DNA of 64,000 nt from the NCBI GenBank assembly GCA_016704895.1, contig JADIZG010000069.1, positions 1 to 64,000 of the forward strand, written 5' to 3'. Source of the DNA: Betaproteobacteria bacterium. Its GTDB lineage: Bacteria > Pseudomonadota > Gammaproteobacteria > Burkholderiales > Casimicrobiaceae. The notes beneath the pieces are model-generated. The model was not told where the DNA came from. It did no database searches and saw nothing but the letters and a program-made list of their open reading frames with translations. Both the position numbers and the translations under genes were made by a program. Shown here piece by piece: positions 29,218 to 37,507 of the stretch (positions are counted from its first letter, which is position 1; each line of letters opens with the position of its first letter).

Positions 29218-30576
29218 ATGGGTATCGCATCGCCGGGCGGGACGTCCGTGTTGCCGGTGGGACTGTTCGTGTCGAGCGCGCGCCTCGCGATCGAGCGTGC
29301 GATCGGGCCGGTGTGGGTGGCGGGCGAGGTCTCCGGGTTCGTGCGCGCCGCCTCGGGTCACTGCTACTTCACGCTGAAGGACGCGCAGGCGCAGGTGCGC
29401 TGCGTCCTGTGGCGCCAGAAGGCGATGCTCCTCGACGTGAGGCTCGCCGACGGCATGGCCGTCGAGGTGCGCGCGACGCCGACGATCTACGAGGCGCGCG
29501 GCGACTTCCAGCTCAACGTCGACACGGTCCGGCTCGCCGGCGCAGGGGCGCTCTACGAGCAGTTCGCGCGTCTCAAGGCGAAGCTCGAGGCCGCGGGATG
29601 GTTCGCCGTCGAGCGCAAGCGCGCGCTGCCCGCGTATCCGCGCGCCGTCGGCCTGGTCACGTCGCCGCAGGGCGCGGCGCTGCACGACATGCTGACGACG
29701 TTCGCTCGCCGCTGGCCGGCGCTGCGCGTCGTCGTCTATCCGACGCCGGTCCAGGGCGACGGCGCGCCGGCGCGCATCGTCGACGCGATCCGCACGGCGA
29801 ACGCGCGCGCGGAGGTGGACGTGCTGATCGTGGGGCGCGGCGGCGGCTCGATCGAGGACCTGTGGGCGTTCAACGACGAGGCGGTCGCGCGCGCGGTGTT
29901 CGAGTCCGCGCTGCCGGTCGTCTCCGCCGTGGGCCACGAGACCGACTTCACGATATGCGACTTCGTCGCCGACGTTCGCGCACCGACACCGACCGGCGCA
30001 GCCGCGCTCGTCTGCCCCGACGGCGAGTCGATATCGCGGCACGTCGGCGTCCTCGCCGGCCGCCTGGCGCGGGCCGGCCGGCACGCAGCGGCGCTGCGCG
30101 CACAACGGCTCGATCTCGCGGCGCGAGGACTCGTGCATCCGAAGGCGAGGCTCGACGCGCAGCGCGACCGCATCGGCGGCCTCGTCGTGCGCCTCGCCGC
30201 CGCCGCGCGACGCGCGCACGAGGCCGCCGCCGCGGGAACGGACGCCCTGGGCGCGCGCCTGGCACGCGAGCTCGGCCGTCCGAAGCCGCAGGCGCAGCGG
30301 CTCGCCTCGGCCGCCGACGCCTTCCACCGTGCGGGCCGCGACCGCCAGGACCGGCTCGCGACGCGTGTCGCATCGCTGGCGCGGAGCCTCGAGCACCTCA
30401 ATCCGTCCGCCGTGCTCGACCGCGGCTACGCGATCGTGACCGCAGCGGACGGGCGGATCGTTCACGACTCGGCGAGCCTCGCGCGCGGCGACGACGTGGC
30501 GATCACGCTCGCGCATGGCGAGGTCGGCGCCACCGTGACACGCGTCACGCCGGGAGACCCTGGCGACGATCGCTGA
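29218..30576 (+). CDS. xseA: Exodeoxyribonuclease VII large subunit
   Basis: Catalytic subunit of the ssDNA exonuclease used in repair. From ATG 29218 it has 452 residues. The OB fold (SVLPVGLFVSSARLAIERAI, VWVAGEVSGFVRAASGHCYF) is followed by the nuclease core (VGLVTSPQGAALHDM, VLIVGRGGGSIEDLWAFNDE, VVSAVGHETDFTICDFVADVRAPTPT), a long coiled-coil region, and the terminal LNPSAVLDRGYAIV. The frame is open upstream, but homology starts at this ATG. It is divergent from glnS. Confidence 0.96.
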   Translation: MGIASPGGTSVLPVGLFVSSARLAIERAIGPVWVAGEVSGFVRAASGHCYFTLKDAQAQVRCVLWRQKAMLLDVRLADGMAVEVRATPTIYEARGDFQLNVDTVRLAGAGALYEQFARLKAKLEAAGWFAVERKRALPAYPRAVGLVTSPQGAALHDMLTTFARRWPALRVVVYPTPVQGDGAPARIVDAIRTANARAEVDVLIVGRGGGSIEDLWAFNDEAVARAVFESALPVVSAVGHETDFTICDFVADVRAPTPTGAAALVCPDGESISRHVGVLAGRLARAGRHAAALRAQRLDLAARGLVHPKARLDAQRDRIGGLVVRLAAAARRAHEAAAAGTDALGARLARELGRPKPQAQRLASAADAFHRAGRDRQDRLATRVASLARSLEHLNPSAVLDRGYAIVTAADGRIVHDSASLARGDDVAITLAHGEVGATVTRVTPGDPGDDR

Positions 30577-30763
30577 ACGCGCGTGCCGCCGCGGCGCGTC
30601 GGGGCCGCAGCGCCCCCACAGCCGCGCGCTGCACCTCCCGGGCCCGCACGAGCGCAGATCGTCGCCGGCGCTCACCGGGATCCGGAGGCCCCCGACCGGT
30701 CCCGCCTCGCCCCGGCGTCGCGCCACGCGCTGCCGGCCGACCGGCGAGCGGCGCGGACGTCCG

Positions 30764-31927
30764 CTAGGCCTCGTCGGGATCCGGATCGTCGACGCCGCGG
30801 GCCTCGCGCAGCCTCGCGATCACGTCCGCGGGCGCCCGCGCCGCGATGCGCGGCGTCGTCGTGACGACGTCGGCGCACTGCGCGCGGTGGCGCAGCGCGT
30901 GGTCGGCCAGCACGAGCGCGAGCATCGCCTCGGCGATCGGCGTCGCGCGGATGCCGACGCAGGGATCGTGGCGGCCGTGCGTGTTGACGACGACCGGGTT
31001 GCCGGCCTTGTCGATCGAATGGCGGTCGAGGCGGATCGACGACGTCGGCTTGATCGCGATCGACACGACGACGTCCTGCCCGGTCGAGATGCCGCCCAGG
31101 ACGCCGCCCGCGTGATTCGACGCGAACCCCTGCGGCGTCATCTCGTCGGAATGCTCGGTGCCCTTCTGCGCGATCGCGGCGAAGCCCGCGCCGATCTCGA
31201 CGCCCTTCACCGCGTTGATGCCCATCATCGCCGCGGCGAGGTCGGCGTCGAGCCGGCCGTAGATCGGCTCGCCCCAGCCGACCGGCACGCGCTGCGCGAT
31301 CGCCGTGACGCGGGCGCCGCAGGAATCGCCGGACTTCCGGAGCGCGTCCATGAACCGTTCGAGCTCGGGAACGATGGTGGCGTTGGCGGCGAAGAACGGG
31401 TTGGCGTCGACGTGCTCGAAGCCCTCGAACGGGATCGCGTGCGGTCCGAGCTGCGTCAGGTGACCGCGGATCACGACGCCGTAGCGCTCCGCGAGCCACT
31501 TGCGCGCGATCGCGCCCGCGGCGACACGCACCGCGGTCTCCCTCGCCGACGACCGGCCGCCGCCGCGATAGTCGCGGATGCCGTACTTCTGCCAGTACGC
31601 GTAATCGGCGTGGCCGGGCCGGAACGTGTCGGCGATGTTCGTGTAGTCCTTGCTCCGCTGATCCTGGTTGCGGATCAGGAGCGCGATCGGCGTCCCGGTC
31701 GTGCGGCCCTCGAACACGCCGGACAGGATCTCGACCGCGTCCGGCTCGCGCCGCTGCGTGACGTGGCGCGACGTGCCCGGACGGCGCCGGTCGAGGTCGC
31801 GCTGGATGTCGTCCTCACCCAGCGCGAGACCCGGCGGACAGCCGTCGACGACGCAGCCGATCGCGGGTCCGTGCGATTCGCCGAACGACGTGACGCGGAA
31901 CAGCTGGCCTATCGAGTTGCCGGACAT
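30764..31927 (-). CDS. aroC: Chorismate synthase
   Basis: Last step of the shikimate pathway, FMN dependent. 387 residues: MSGNSIGQLFRVTSFGESHG, RRPGTSRHVTQRREPD, RPGHADYAYWQKYGIRDYRGGGRSS, then NHAGGVLGGISTG and HDPCVGIRATPIAEAM. All are family signatures. The gene is intact, with a slightly long acidic C-terminus (VDDPDPDEA). The OGT-like gene lies 64 bp upstream on the same strand. Confidence 0.97.
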   Translation of the reverse strand: MSGNSIGQLFRVTSFGESHGPAIGCVVDGCPPGLALGEDDIQRDLDRRRPGTSRHVTQRREPDAVEILSGVFEGRTTGTPIALLIRNQDQRSKDYTNIADTFRPGHADYAYWQKYGIRDYRGGGRSSARETAVRVAAGAIARKWLAERYGVVIRGHLTQLGPHAIPFEGFEHVDANPFFAANATIVPELERFMDALRKSGDSCGARVTAIAQRVPVGWGEPIYGRLDADLAAAMMGINAVKGVEIGAGFAAIAQKGTEHSDEMTPQGFASNHAGGVLGGISTGQDVVVSIAIKPTSSIRLDRHSIDKAGNPVVVNTHGRHDPCVGIRATPIAEAMLALVLADHALRHRAQCADVVTTTPRIAARAPADVIARLREARGVDDPDPDEA

Positions 31928-31991
31928 GAGGTGAGCGGTGTCGACGAGGGCGCAGGACCCGCGCCGCGCCGTGTTGGCGCAGCGATCGAGT

Positions 31992-33770
31992 CTAGCACGC
32001 GGCCCGCGCCCCGACCTCGTCGTCGCGGTGGAGCTGGCCGCTCGCGTACGCCGTCCATGCGCGCCGGTACGCGTCCTCGAGGTGCCGCACGAAGCCCGCG
32101 ACGTCGGTCATCGGCGACGCGGCCACCTGCGCCCGCAGGCCGGCGCGGATGTCCGCGAGCCGCGCGCCGTCGCCGACGAGTCCGCAGGCGATCGACGCGT
32201 AGTGCCCGGCGTCGCGCGCGATCCATGCCTCGGCGCCCAGTCCGGCGAGGAGGCTCGCGCTGGAGCGAGACCAGGTCCACGGCCCCGGCAGCGTGACGAC
32301 GGGCACGCCCTGCCACAGCGCGTCGAGCGTCGTCGTCGCTCCCGAGAACGGCAGGGGATCGAGCGCGACGTCGACGCGGGCGAACATGGCCCGGTAGCCG
32401 GCATCGTCGAGGCGCGGCGCGAACTCGACGCGCGCGGGTGCGATCGCCAGCGCGTCCGTCACCCGTCTGCGCGACGATCCCGCGGGGATCCCGACCGCGA
32501 CGAGCCGCGCCGCGGGCAGCAGCGCGAAGAGCGCGCGCCACATCGCGAGCGTCGCATCCGTGAGCTTCATCGCGTGATTGAACGATCCGAACGTCGGCGT
32601 TCCGAGCCGGACGAGCGGCGGGGTCCCGGACACCGGCGAGTCGGCCGGCGGCGTCCAGCACCACGCGGGCACCGGCAGTCGCATGAGCCGCTCGCTGTTC
32701 GCGCGTTCGGCCGCGCCCGGCGGATCGGCGAGGGCGTCGGAGATCCGCCAGTCGATCGTCGACATGCCGGTCGTCGACACGTAGTCGAGCCAGGTCATCG
32801 CAACGCGCGCGGGACGGCGCGCGAAGATCGCGAGCCGGTTGTGGCCGGTGTGGCCGGCGAGATCGACGAGGACGTCGAGATCGTCCGCCGCGACGAGCGC
32901 GGCCGCGCGCGCGTCGTCGAGCCCCGCGAGGATGCGCCGCGTCACCCGCGCCTCGATCGCCGGATCGCGCTCGGCGCGCTGCGGATTGTTGAAGTAGGCG
33001 AACACGCGGAATCGCTCGGGGTCGTGCGTCGCGAAGATGCCGCGGACGAACGACGGCAGCGCGGTGTGCGCGTCGGGCGACAGGTAGCCCAGGCGCAGCG
33101 GGCGGTCGGGCAGGTCGACGTCCGGACGGACGGCGGCGCGAGGCGGGACGTCGCGCTCGATCCCGCGCGCCCACTCGCGATGCGTCGCGAGGATCGCTTC
33201 CGGCGTGCGGTCGGTGACGAGCTTCAGCGCAGCGAGCCGGTTCGACGCCGCCGTGGCGAACGACGGGTCCGCCTCGAGCGCGCGGCCGTAGGCGGCGATC
33301 GCCTCGCCGACGCGGCCGGTCTCCTTCAGCAGGTTGCCGAGGTTGTTGTGCGCGGCCGCGCGCGACGGGTCGAGGGCGATCGCGCGCTCGAGCGCCTCGA
33401 TCGCCCGGTCGGGATCGCCGACGCGCTGGCACGCGTTGCCGAGATTGACCCAGGCCGCCGCCGAGCGCGGATCGAGCGCGATCGCCGACTCCAGCGCACG
33501 CACCGCCTCGCCGGCCCGCCCCGCGCCGTAGAGCGCGGCGCCGAGGTGCACGCGATAGGTGGCGTTGCGCGGCGCGAGCGCCACCGCGCGCTGGAGCGCG
33601 TCGACCGCGACTGCCCGCCGGCGAGACGCGTGAGCGAGCATGCCCAGCCCGTCCCATGCCCCGTGCAGCCCCGGATCGCGCTCGAGCGCCTCCCGGTAGC
33701 GCGCTTCCGCCTCGGGCCGTCCCGCGCGGTGGAGCGCGCGCGCCTCGTCGAGGATCTCCGCCGGGGTCAT
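31992..33770 (-). CDS. TPR protein with SPINDLY/OGT-like (GT41) glycosyltransferase domain
   Basis: 592 residues, intact. Residues 1-185 hold five TPR units (AWDGLGMLAHASRRRAVAVDAL, AAWVNLGNACQRVGDPDRAI, AAHNNLGNLLKETGRVGEAI). Residues 225-580 are a GT-B domain of the O-GlcNAc-transferase family: LGYLSPDAHTALPSFVRGIF, DLAGHTGHNRLAIFARRPA, FGSFNHAMKLTDATLAMWRAL and the donor-binding LDPLPFSGATTTLDALWQGVPVV. It probably adds a sugar to a protein or surface glycan, target unknown. It could share a transcript with aroC. Confidence 0.93.
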   Translation of the reverse strand: MTPAEILDEARALHRAGRPEAEARYREALERDPGLHGAWDGLGMLAHASRRRAVAVDALQRAVALAPRNATYRVHLGAALYGAGRAGEAVRALESAIALDPRSAAAWVNLGNACQRVGDPDRAIEALERAIALDPSRAAAHNNLGNLLKETGRVGEAIAAYGRALEADPSFATAASNRLAALKLVTDRTPEAILATHREWARGIERDVPPRAAVRPDVDLPDRPLRLGYLSPDAHTALPSFVRGIFATHDPERFRVFAYFNNPQRAERDPAIEARVTRRILAGLDDARAAALVAADDLDVLVDLAGHTGHNRLAIFARRPARVAMTWLDYVSTTGMSTIDWRISDALADPPGAAERANSERLMRLPVPAWCWTPPADSPVSGTPPLVRLGTPTFGSFNHAMKLTDATLAMWRALFALLPAARLVAVGIPAGSSRRRVTDALAIAPARVEFAPRLDDAGYRAMFARVDVALDPLPFSGATTTLDALWQGVPVVTLPGPWTWSRSSASLLAGLGAEAWIARDAGHYASIACGLVGDGARLADIRAGLRAQVAASPMTDVAGFVRHLEDAYRRAWTAYASGQLHRDDEVGARAAC

Positions 33771-33838
33771 CGTGGTCGAGCGCGTGCTATCGTCGCCGGG
33801 GCCGTCGCGCGCCTGCCGTCCGGCGCGCCGATCCTATC

Positions 33839-34678
33839 GTGAACGATCGACTCGATCCCGCGGACCCGTGCGTCCCGATCCCGGCGGGTCTCGCGGCGGC
33901 GCTCGCCACGGCGAATCGCGTCGTCGCGCTCACCGGCGCGGGCGTGTCGGCGGAATCCGGCGTCCCGACGTTCCGCGACGCGCTCGCCGGCCTGTGGGCG
34001 CACTACGACCCGCTCGAGCTCGCGACGCCTTCCGCGTTCGAGCGGAACCCGAAGCTCGTCTGGGACTGGTACGCGTCCCGGCGCGAGGCGCTGCGCACCG
34101 TGGCGCCCAACCCGGGCCACCATGCGCTCGTCGACATCGAGCGCCGTTCGCCGTCGTTCCTGCTCGCGACGCAGAACGTGGACGCCCTGCACGCCCGCGC
34201 CGGGAGCCGCGCGCTCGTCGAGCTCCACGGCAATCTCGCGCGCGTGCGATGCTCCCGCGAAGGGCGCGTCGTCGAGCGCTGGAACGAGCCCGACGGCAAC
34301 GAGCCATCCGCGCCGCCGCGCTGCCCGCACTGCGGCGCGTTCCTGAGGCCCGACGTCGTCTGGTTCGACGAAGCGCTGCCCGCCGACGCGCTGGAGCGCG
34401 CCGACGACGCGGCGCGTCATTGCGACCTGATGATCGTCGCGGGCACGTCCGCGGAGGTCTACCCTGCCGCCGAGCTGCCCCGGACGGCGATGGCCGCCGG
34501 CGCGGTCGTCGTCGAGGTCAATCCGAGCGAGACGCCGCTCACGCGGCTGGCTGCCTACGCCATCGCCGCGCGTTCCGGCGTCGCGCTGCCGGCGCTCGTC
34601 GCGGCGGCGTGGCCCGTTCACGCCGTCGGCCCCGGGGGCGGGTCGTCGTCGCTGCGAGCCGGCGGCGGCGCGAAGTAG
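33839..34678 (+). CDS. cobB: NAD-dependent protein deacylase (sirtuin, CobB type)
   Basis: 279 residues from GTG 33839 (VNDRLDPADPC). NAD binding is by LTGAGVSAESGVPTFRDAL and LATQNVDALHARAGS, and the catalytic His is in ELHGNL. The motif WYASRREAL has the Tyr-x-x-Arg that in class III (SIRT5-like) sirtuins favours succinyl or malonyl groups. The zinc site is partial: one Cys in RVRCSREGR and a pair in CPHCG. VVWFDEALP and IVAGTSAEVYPAAELP complete the fold. Its last 61 bp overlap the convergent DUF2339 gene. Confidence 0.95.
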   Translation: MNDRLDPADPCVPIPAGLAAALATANRVVALTGAGVSAESGVPTFRDALAGLWAHYDPLELATPSAFERNPKLVWDWYASRREALRTVAPNPGHHALVDIERRSPSFLLATQNVDALHARAGSRALVELHGNLARVRCSREGRVVERWNEPDGNEPSAPPRCPHCGAFLRPDVVWFDEALPADALERADDAARHCDLMIVAGTSAEVYPAAELPRTAMAAGAVVVEVNPSETPLTRLAAYAIAARSGVALPALVAAAWPVHAVGPGGGSSSLRAGGGAK

Positions 34679-37470
34679 CCGACCGCGAGCAGCATCGCGC
34701 CCACGCCGAGGAACGCGACGACGCGCTGCAGGCCCGAGAGCGTGGCGAGATCGACGACGAACAGCTTGACGACGACCACCGCGAGCAGCGCGGCGCCGGT
34801 GAGCCAGCGTGCGCGCGACGCGCGGCGCGACGCCCACACCATCAGGACGAGCGCGGTCGCCGTCCATGCGAGCGTGAGCGCCGCCTGCACCGTCTTGTCC
34901 GCCATCAGCGACGACAGCCGCCACGGCACCCCGCCCCAGTGGTGCGCGATGCGCAATATGAACCCGTTGCCTGCGACGAAGAGCGCGCCGCCCAGCCAGT
35001 GCTCGCGCGCCGCCTGCGGCATGCCCGAGTGCGCGCGCGCCCACCCGACGACCGCGACGAGCGCGGCGGCGAGCGTCACGTCGAGCGGATTGGCCAACGG
35101 CAGCCACGGCAGCGGCGTGGCATTGCCGGGCGACACGACGTTGGTGCCGACGAACCACGCGGCGAGAGCCGGGGCGACGATCCAGCCCGCGTACTTCGCG
35201 TAGGCATCGGGGAAGCGCGCGAACGGCCACCGCGCCATCGCGCGCGGCCAGAGCGTGACCGCGAGCGCGGCCATCGCCGGCAGCGCCGCGGCGCACGCGA
35301 TCCAGGCGCTGCCGCGCGGCGTCGTGCGGCCGGCCCATTCGCTCGCCTCCCACGACGCCCACGCGACGAGCGCGACGGCGGAGGCCGCGTGCACGTCGCG
35401 CAGCCACGACGGCGCCGGCAGGCGGTCCCCGCCGGCACCCGATTCTCCGTCGACCACCACGGCCTCGACCGCGTGCAGCGTGACCCAGTGCAGCGCCCAG
35501 GCGAGCGGCCAGACGATCCCCCCCGGCCAGACGAGCGTCGTGCGCGCGTCGTGGAACTGCGCGAGCCCTGCGAGCACGAGCGCGGGCGCGATCGCGGCGC
35601 CGACCCACGCCAGGCGGCTCCAACGCAACGCCGGTCGCAGTGCGAGCCCCGCCGCGACGCTGGCGACGACCCATGCGAGCGCGGCGTTGCCCGGACCGGG
35701 GCCGAGCCACGCCGGACGCGCGCGCGCGACGTCGGCCACGCCGGCGAGCATCCACCAGGCGACGCCCCAGGCGAACACCACCGCCACGAGCGTGCGCTCC
35801 CGGGAACCGAGGATTTCGCGATGGCGGTCGGCCGACCACGCGGACGCCAGCGCCGCGACGCCGATCATCGCCGCGCCGAAGAACGACGCGTTGGCGAAGA
35901 CCGGCATCGCGCCGCGCGGCAAGCCGCCGGCCAAGAACGCCGCGGCGGCGCACGCCTGCAGCGCGAGCGCGAACGCGCGGGCGAGCCTCTGGTCCTGGCG
36001 GCAGCCGATCCAGTAGACCGCGGCGGCCTCGAGCGCCCACCAGGCCGACGTCCAGCGCGCGTCGACCGCGAACGGAACCGCGAGCGTGCCGAACACGACG
36101 GCGAGCGCGAGGAACGACTGCGCGAGGAGTCGCAGTCCGGGCTCCTGCCGGTGGCGCAGCGCGACGTGCAGCGCCGCGTAGATCGCCGCGACGACGGCCG
36201 CGGCGATCGCCGCGCCGTAGCGCCGGTCGGTCAGGAGTCCCGCCTCCAGCGCGAACGCCGCGACGGGCACGCCGAACACGATCAGCGCGTCCACGGGCTT
36301 GCGCGACTCGAGCGGCGCGCGCTTCGCGTAGAGGATCGCGACGCCGAGGTAGAACGCGAAGTACAGCGCGAGGAACGGCTGGACGATCGCGAAGTGCTGC
36401 GGCGAGTACCAGCGCCATCCCCAGAAGATCCCCAGTCCGAACGTGAACACCGCGCCGAGCGCGTTGAGCGCCCGCCACGCCCGGTGCCACGCCAGCGCGA
36501 AGATCGCCGCGTTGATCACCGCGAACCACGCGAACAGCAGTCCGGGATCGCCCGGTTCCCGCGCGACGAGGAACGGCGCGAGGAAACCTCCGGCCATCGC
36601 GAGCCCGGCCATCGCCTGCGAGTCGGCGCGCCACGCGAGCGCCACCGTGAGCGTGGCCACGGCGGCGAGCGCGACGAGCGCCGGCACCGGCGGCAGCACG
36701 TCGAACAGTCGCGACGCGGCGAACGTCGCCAGGTAGAGGATCCCCGCGCCCGCGCCCTGGAGCGACAGCGCGTAGCCGGGCCGGCTCGGGGCGAGCTTCG
36801 CGCCGACGGCGACCAGCGCCACGCCGACGAGCGCCACCAGCGCGAGCGACGCCTCGATCGACAGCGCCAGATGATCGGCGAACCACGAGAGCAGGAACGC
36901 GACGCCGAAGAACAGGATCACGACGCCGACACGCGTCATCGTGTTGCCTTCGGTGAACCAGGCCCAGGCGCCGCGCCGCGGAGCCGCGCGCGAGACGACG
37001 TCCTGCGCGCTCTCCTGCGCGTCCGCGATCGCCGCGTACCCGGCGGACGCGGACTGCGCCGCCGGTCGCACACCGTAAGCCGGGCGCGGCGGCAGCGAAT
37101 CGTCCGCCGGCGGAGCGAGAGTCGCGGGCAGCGGCACGGCGACCGCCTCGCGACCGGCCGTGGGTGCCGCGATCGCCGGGTCACCGAGCGCGTCGGGCAA
37201 CGCGACGCCCGGAGGAACGGCGACCTCCCGTTGTGGCGCGGCGTGCGGCGCGTCGGCCACCCGGCCTTCGAGCGCATCGAGCCGGCGCTCGATCGCGGCG
37301 AGTCGCGCCGCGACGTCCGGCCCCGGCGCGACGCGCTGCGCCGCGCGCTGCCGATCGACGACGACGCCGGCGACGAAGCCGGCCAGCGCCAGCGCGAGCG
37401 TGACGATCGTCCCTTCGTCGAGTCCCCGTGCGAGCAGGAGTCCGAACAGCGCCCCGATCAGCTTGCCCAT
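34618..37470 (-). CDS. DUF2339 large polytopic membrane protein
   Basis: 950 residues with more than twenty predicted membrane helices. The start MGKLIGALFGLLLARGLDEG is followed by a short coiled coil (VAARLAAIERRLDALEGRV) and a proline-rich linker. The hallmark region is TRVGVVILFFGVAFLLSWFADHL and VALVGVALVAVGAKL. The end TLSGLQRVVAFLGVGAMLLA.GYF fits DUF2339 (TMEM-like) proteins. Function is unknown; some members sit in exopolysaccharide or outer-membrane contexts. The gene is intact and convergent with cobB. Confidence 0.9.
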   Translation of the reverse strand: MGKLIGALFGLLLARGLDEGTIVTLALALAGFVAGVVVDRQRAAQRVAPGPDVAARLAAIERRLDALEGRVADAPHAAPQREVAVPPGVALPDALGDPAIAAPTAGREAVAVPLPATLAPPADDSLPPRPAYGVRPAAQSASAGYAAIADAQESAQDVVSRAAPRRGAWAWFTEGNTMTRVGVVILFFGVAFLLSWFADHLALSIEASLALVALVGVALVAVGAKLAPSRPGYALSLQGAGAGILYLATFAASRLFDVLPPVPALVALAAVATLTVALAWRADSQAMAGLAMAGGFLAPFLVAREPGDPGLLFAWFAVINAAIFALAWHRAWRALNALGAVFTFGLGIFWGWRWYSPQHFAIVQPFLALYFAFYLGVAILYAKRAPLESRKPVDALIVFGVPVAAFALEAGLLTDRRYGAAIAAAVVAAIYAALHVALRHRQEPGLRLLAQSFLALAVVFGTLAVPFAVDARWTSAWWALEAAAVYWIGCRQDQRLARAFALALQACAAAAFLAGGLPRGAMPVFANASFFGAAMIGVAALASAWSADRHREILGSRERTLVAVVFAWGVAWWMLAGVADVARARPAWLGPGPGNAALAWVVASVAAGLALRPALRWSRLAWVGAAIAPALVLAGLAQFHDARTTLVWPGGIVWPLAWALHWVTLHAVEAVVVDGESGAGGDRLPAPSWLRDVHAASAVALVAWASWEASEWAGRTTPRGSAWIACAAALPAMAALAVTLWPRAMARWPFARFPDAYAKYAGWIVAPALAAWFVGTNVVSPGNATPLPWLPLANPLDVTLAAALVAVVGWARAHSGMPQAAREHWLGGALFVAGNGFILRIAHHWGGVPWRLSSLMADKTVQAALTLAWTATALVLMVWASRRASRARWLTGAALLAVVVVKLFVVDLATLSGLQRVVAFLGVGAMLLAVGYFAPPPARSDDDPPPGPTA

Positions 37471-37507
37471 CGTCGCCCCTCCCGTGCGTCGAGGTGCCGC
37501 AGGCGCA

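Noticed and set aside
28785..29219. 144-codon minus-strand ORF in the glnS-xseA gap
   Set aside because: Arg-rich, no motif, no ribosome binding site, and it covers the DnaA-like boxes and probable promoters.
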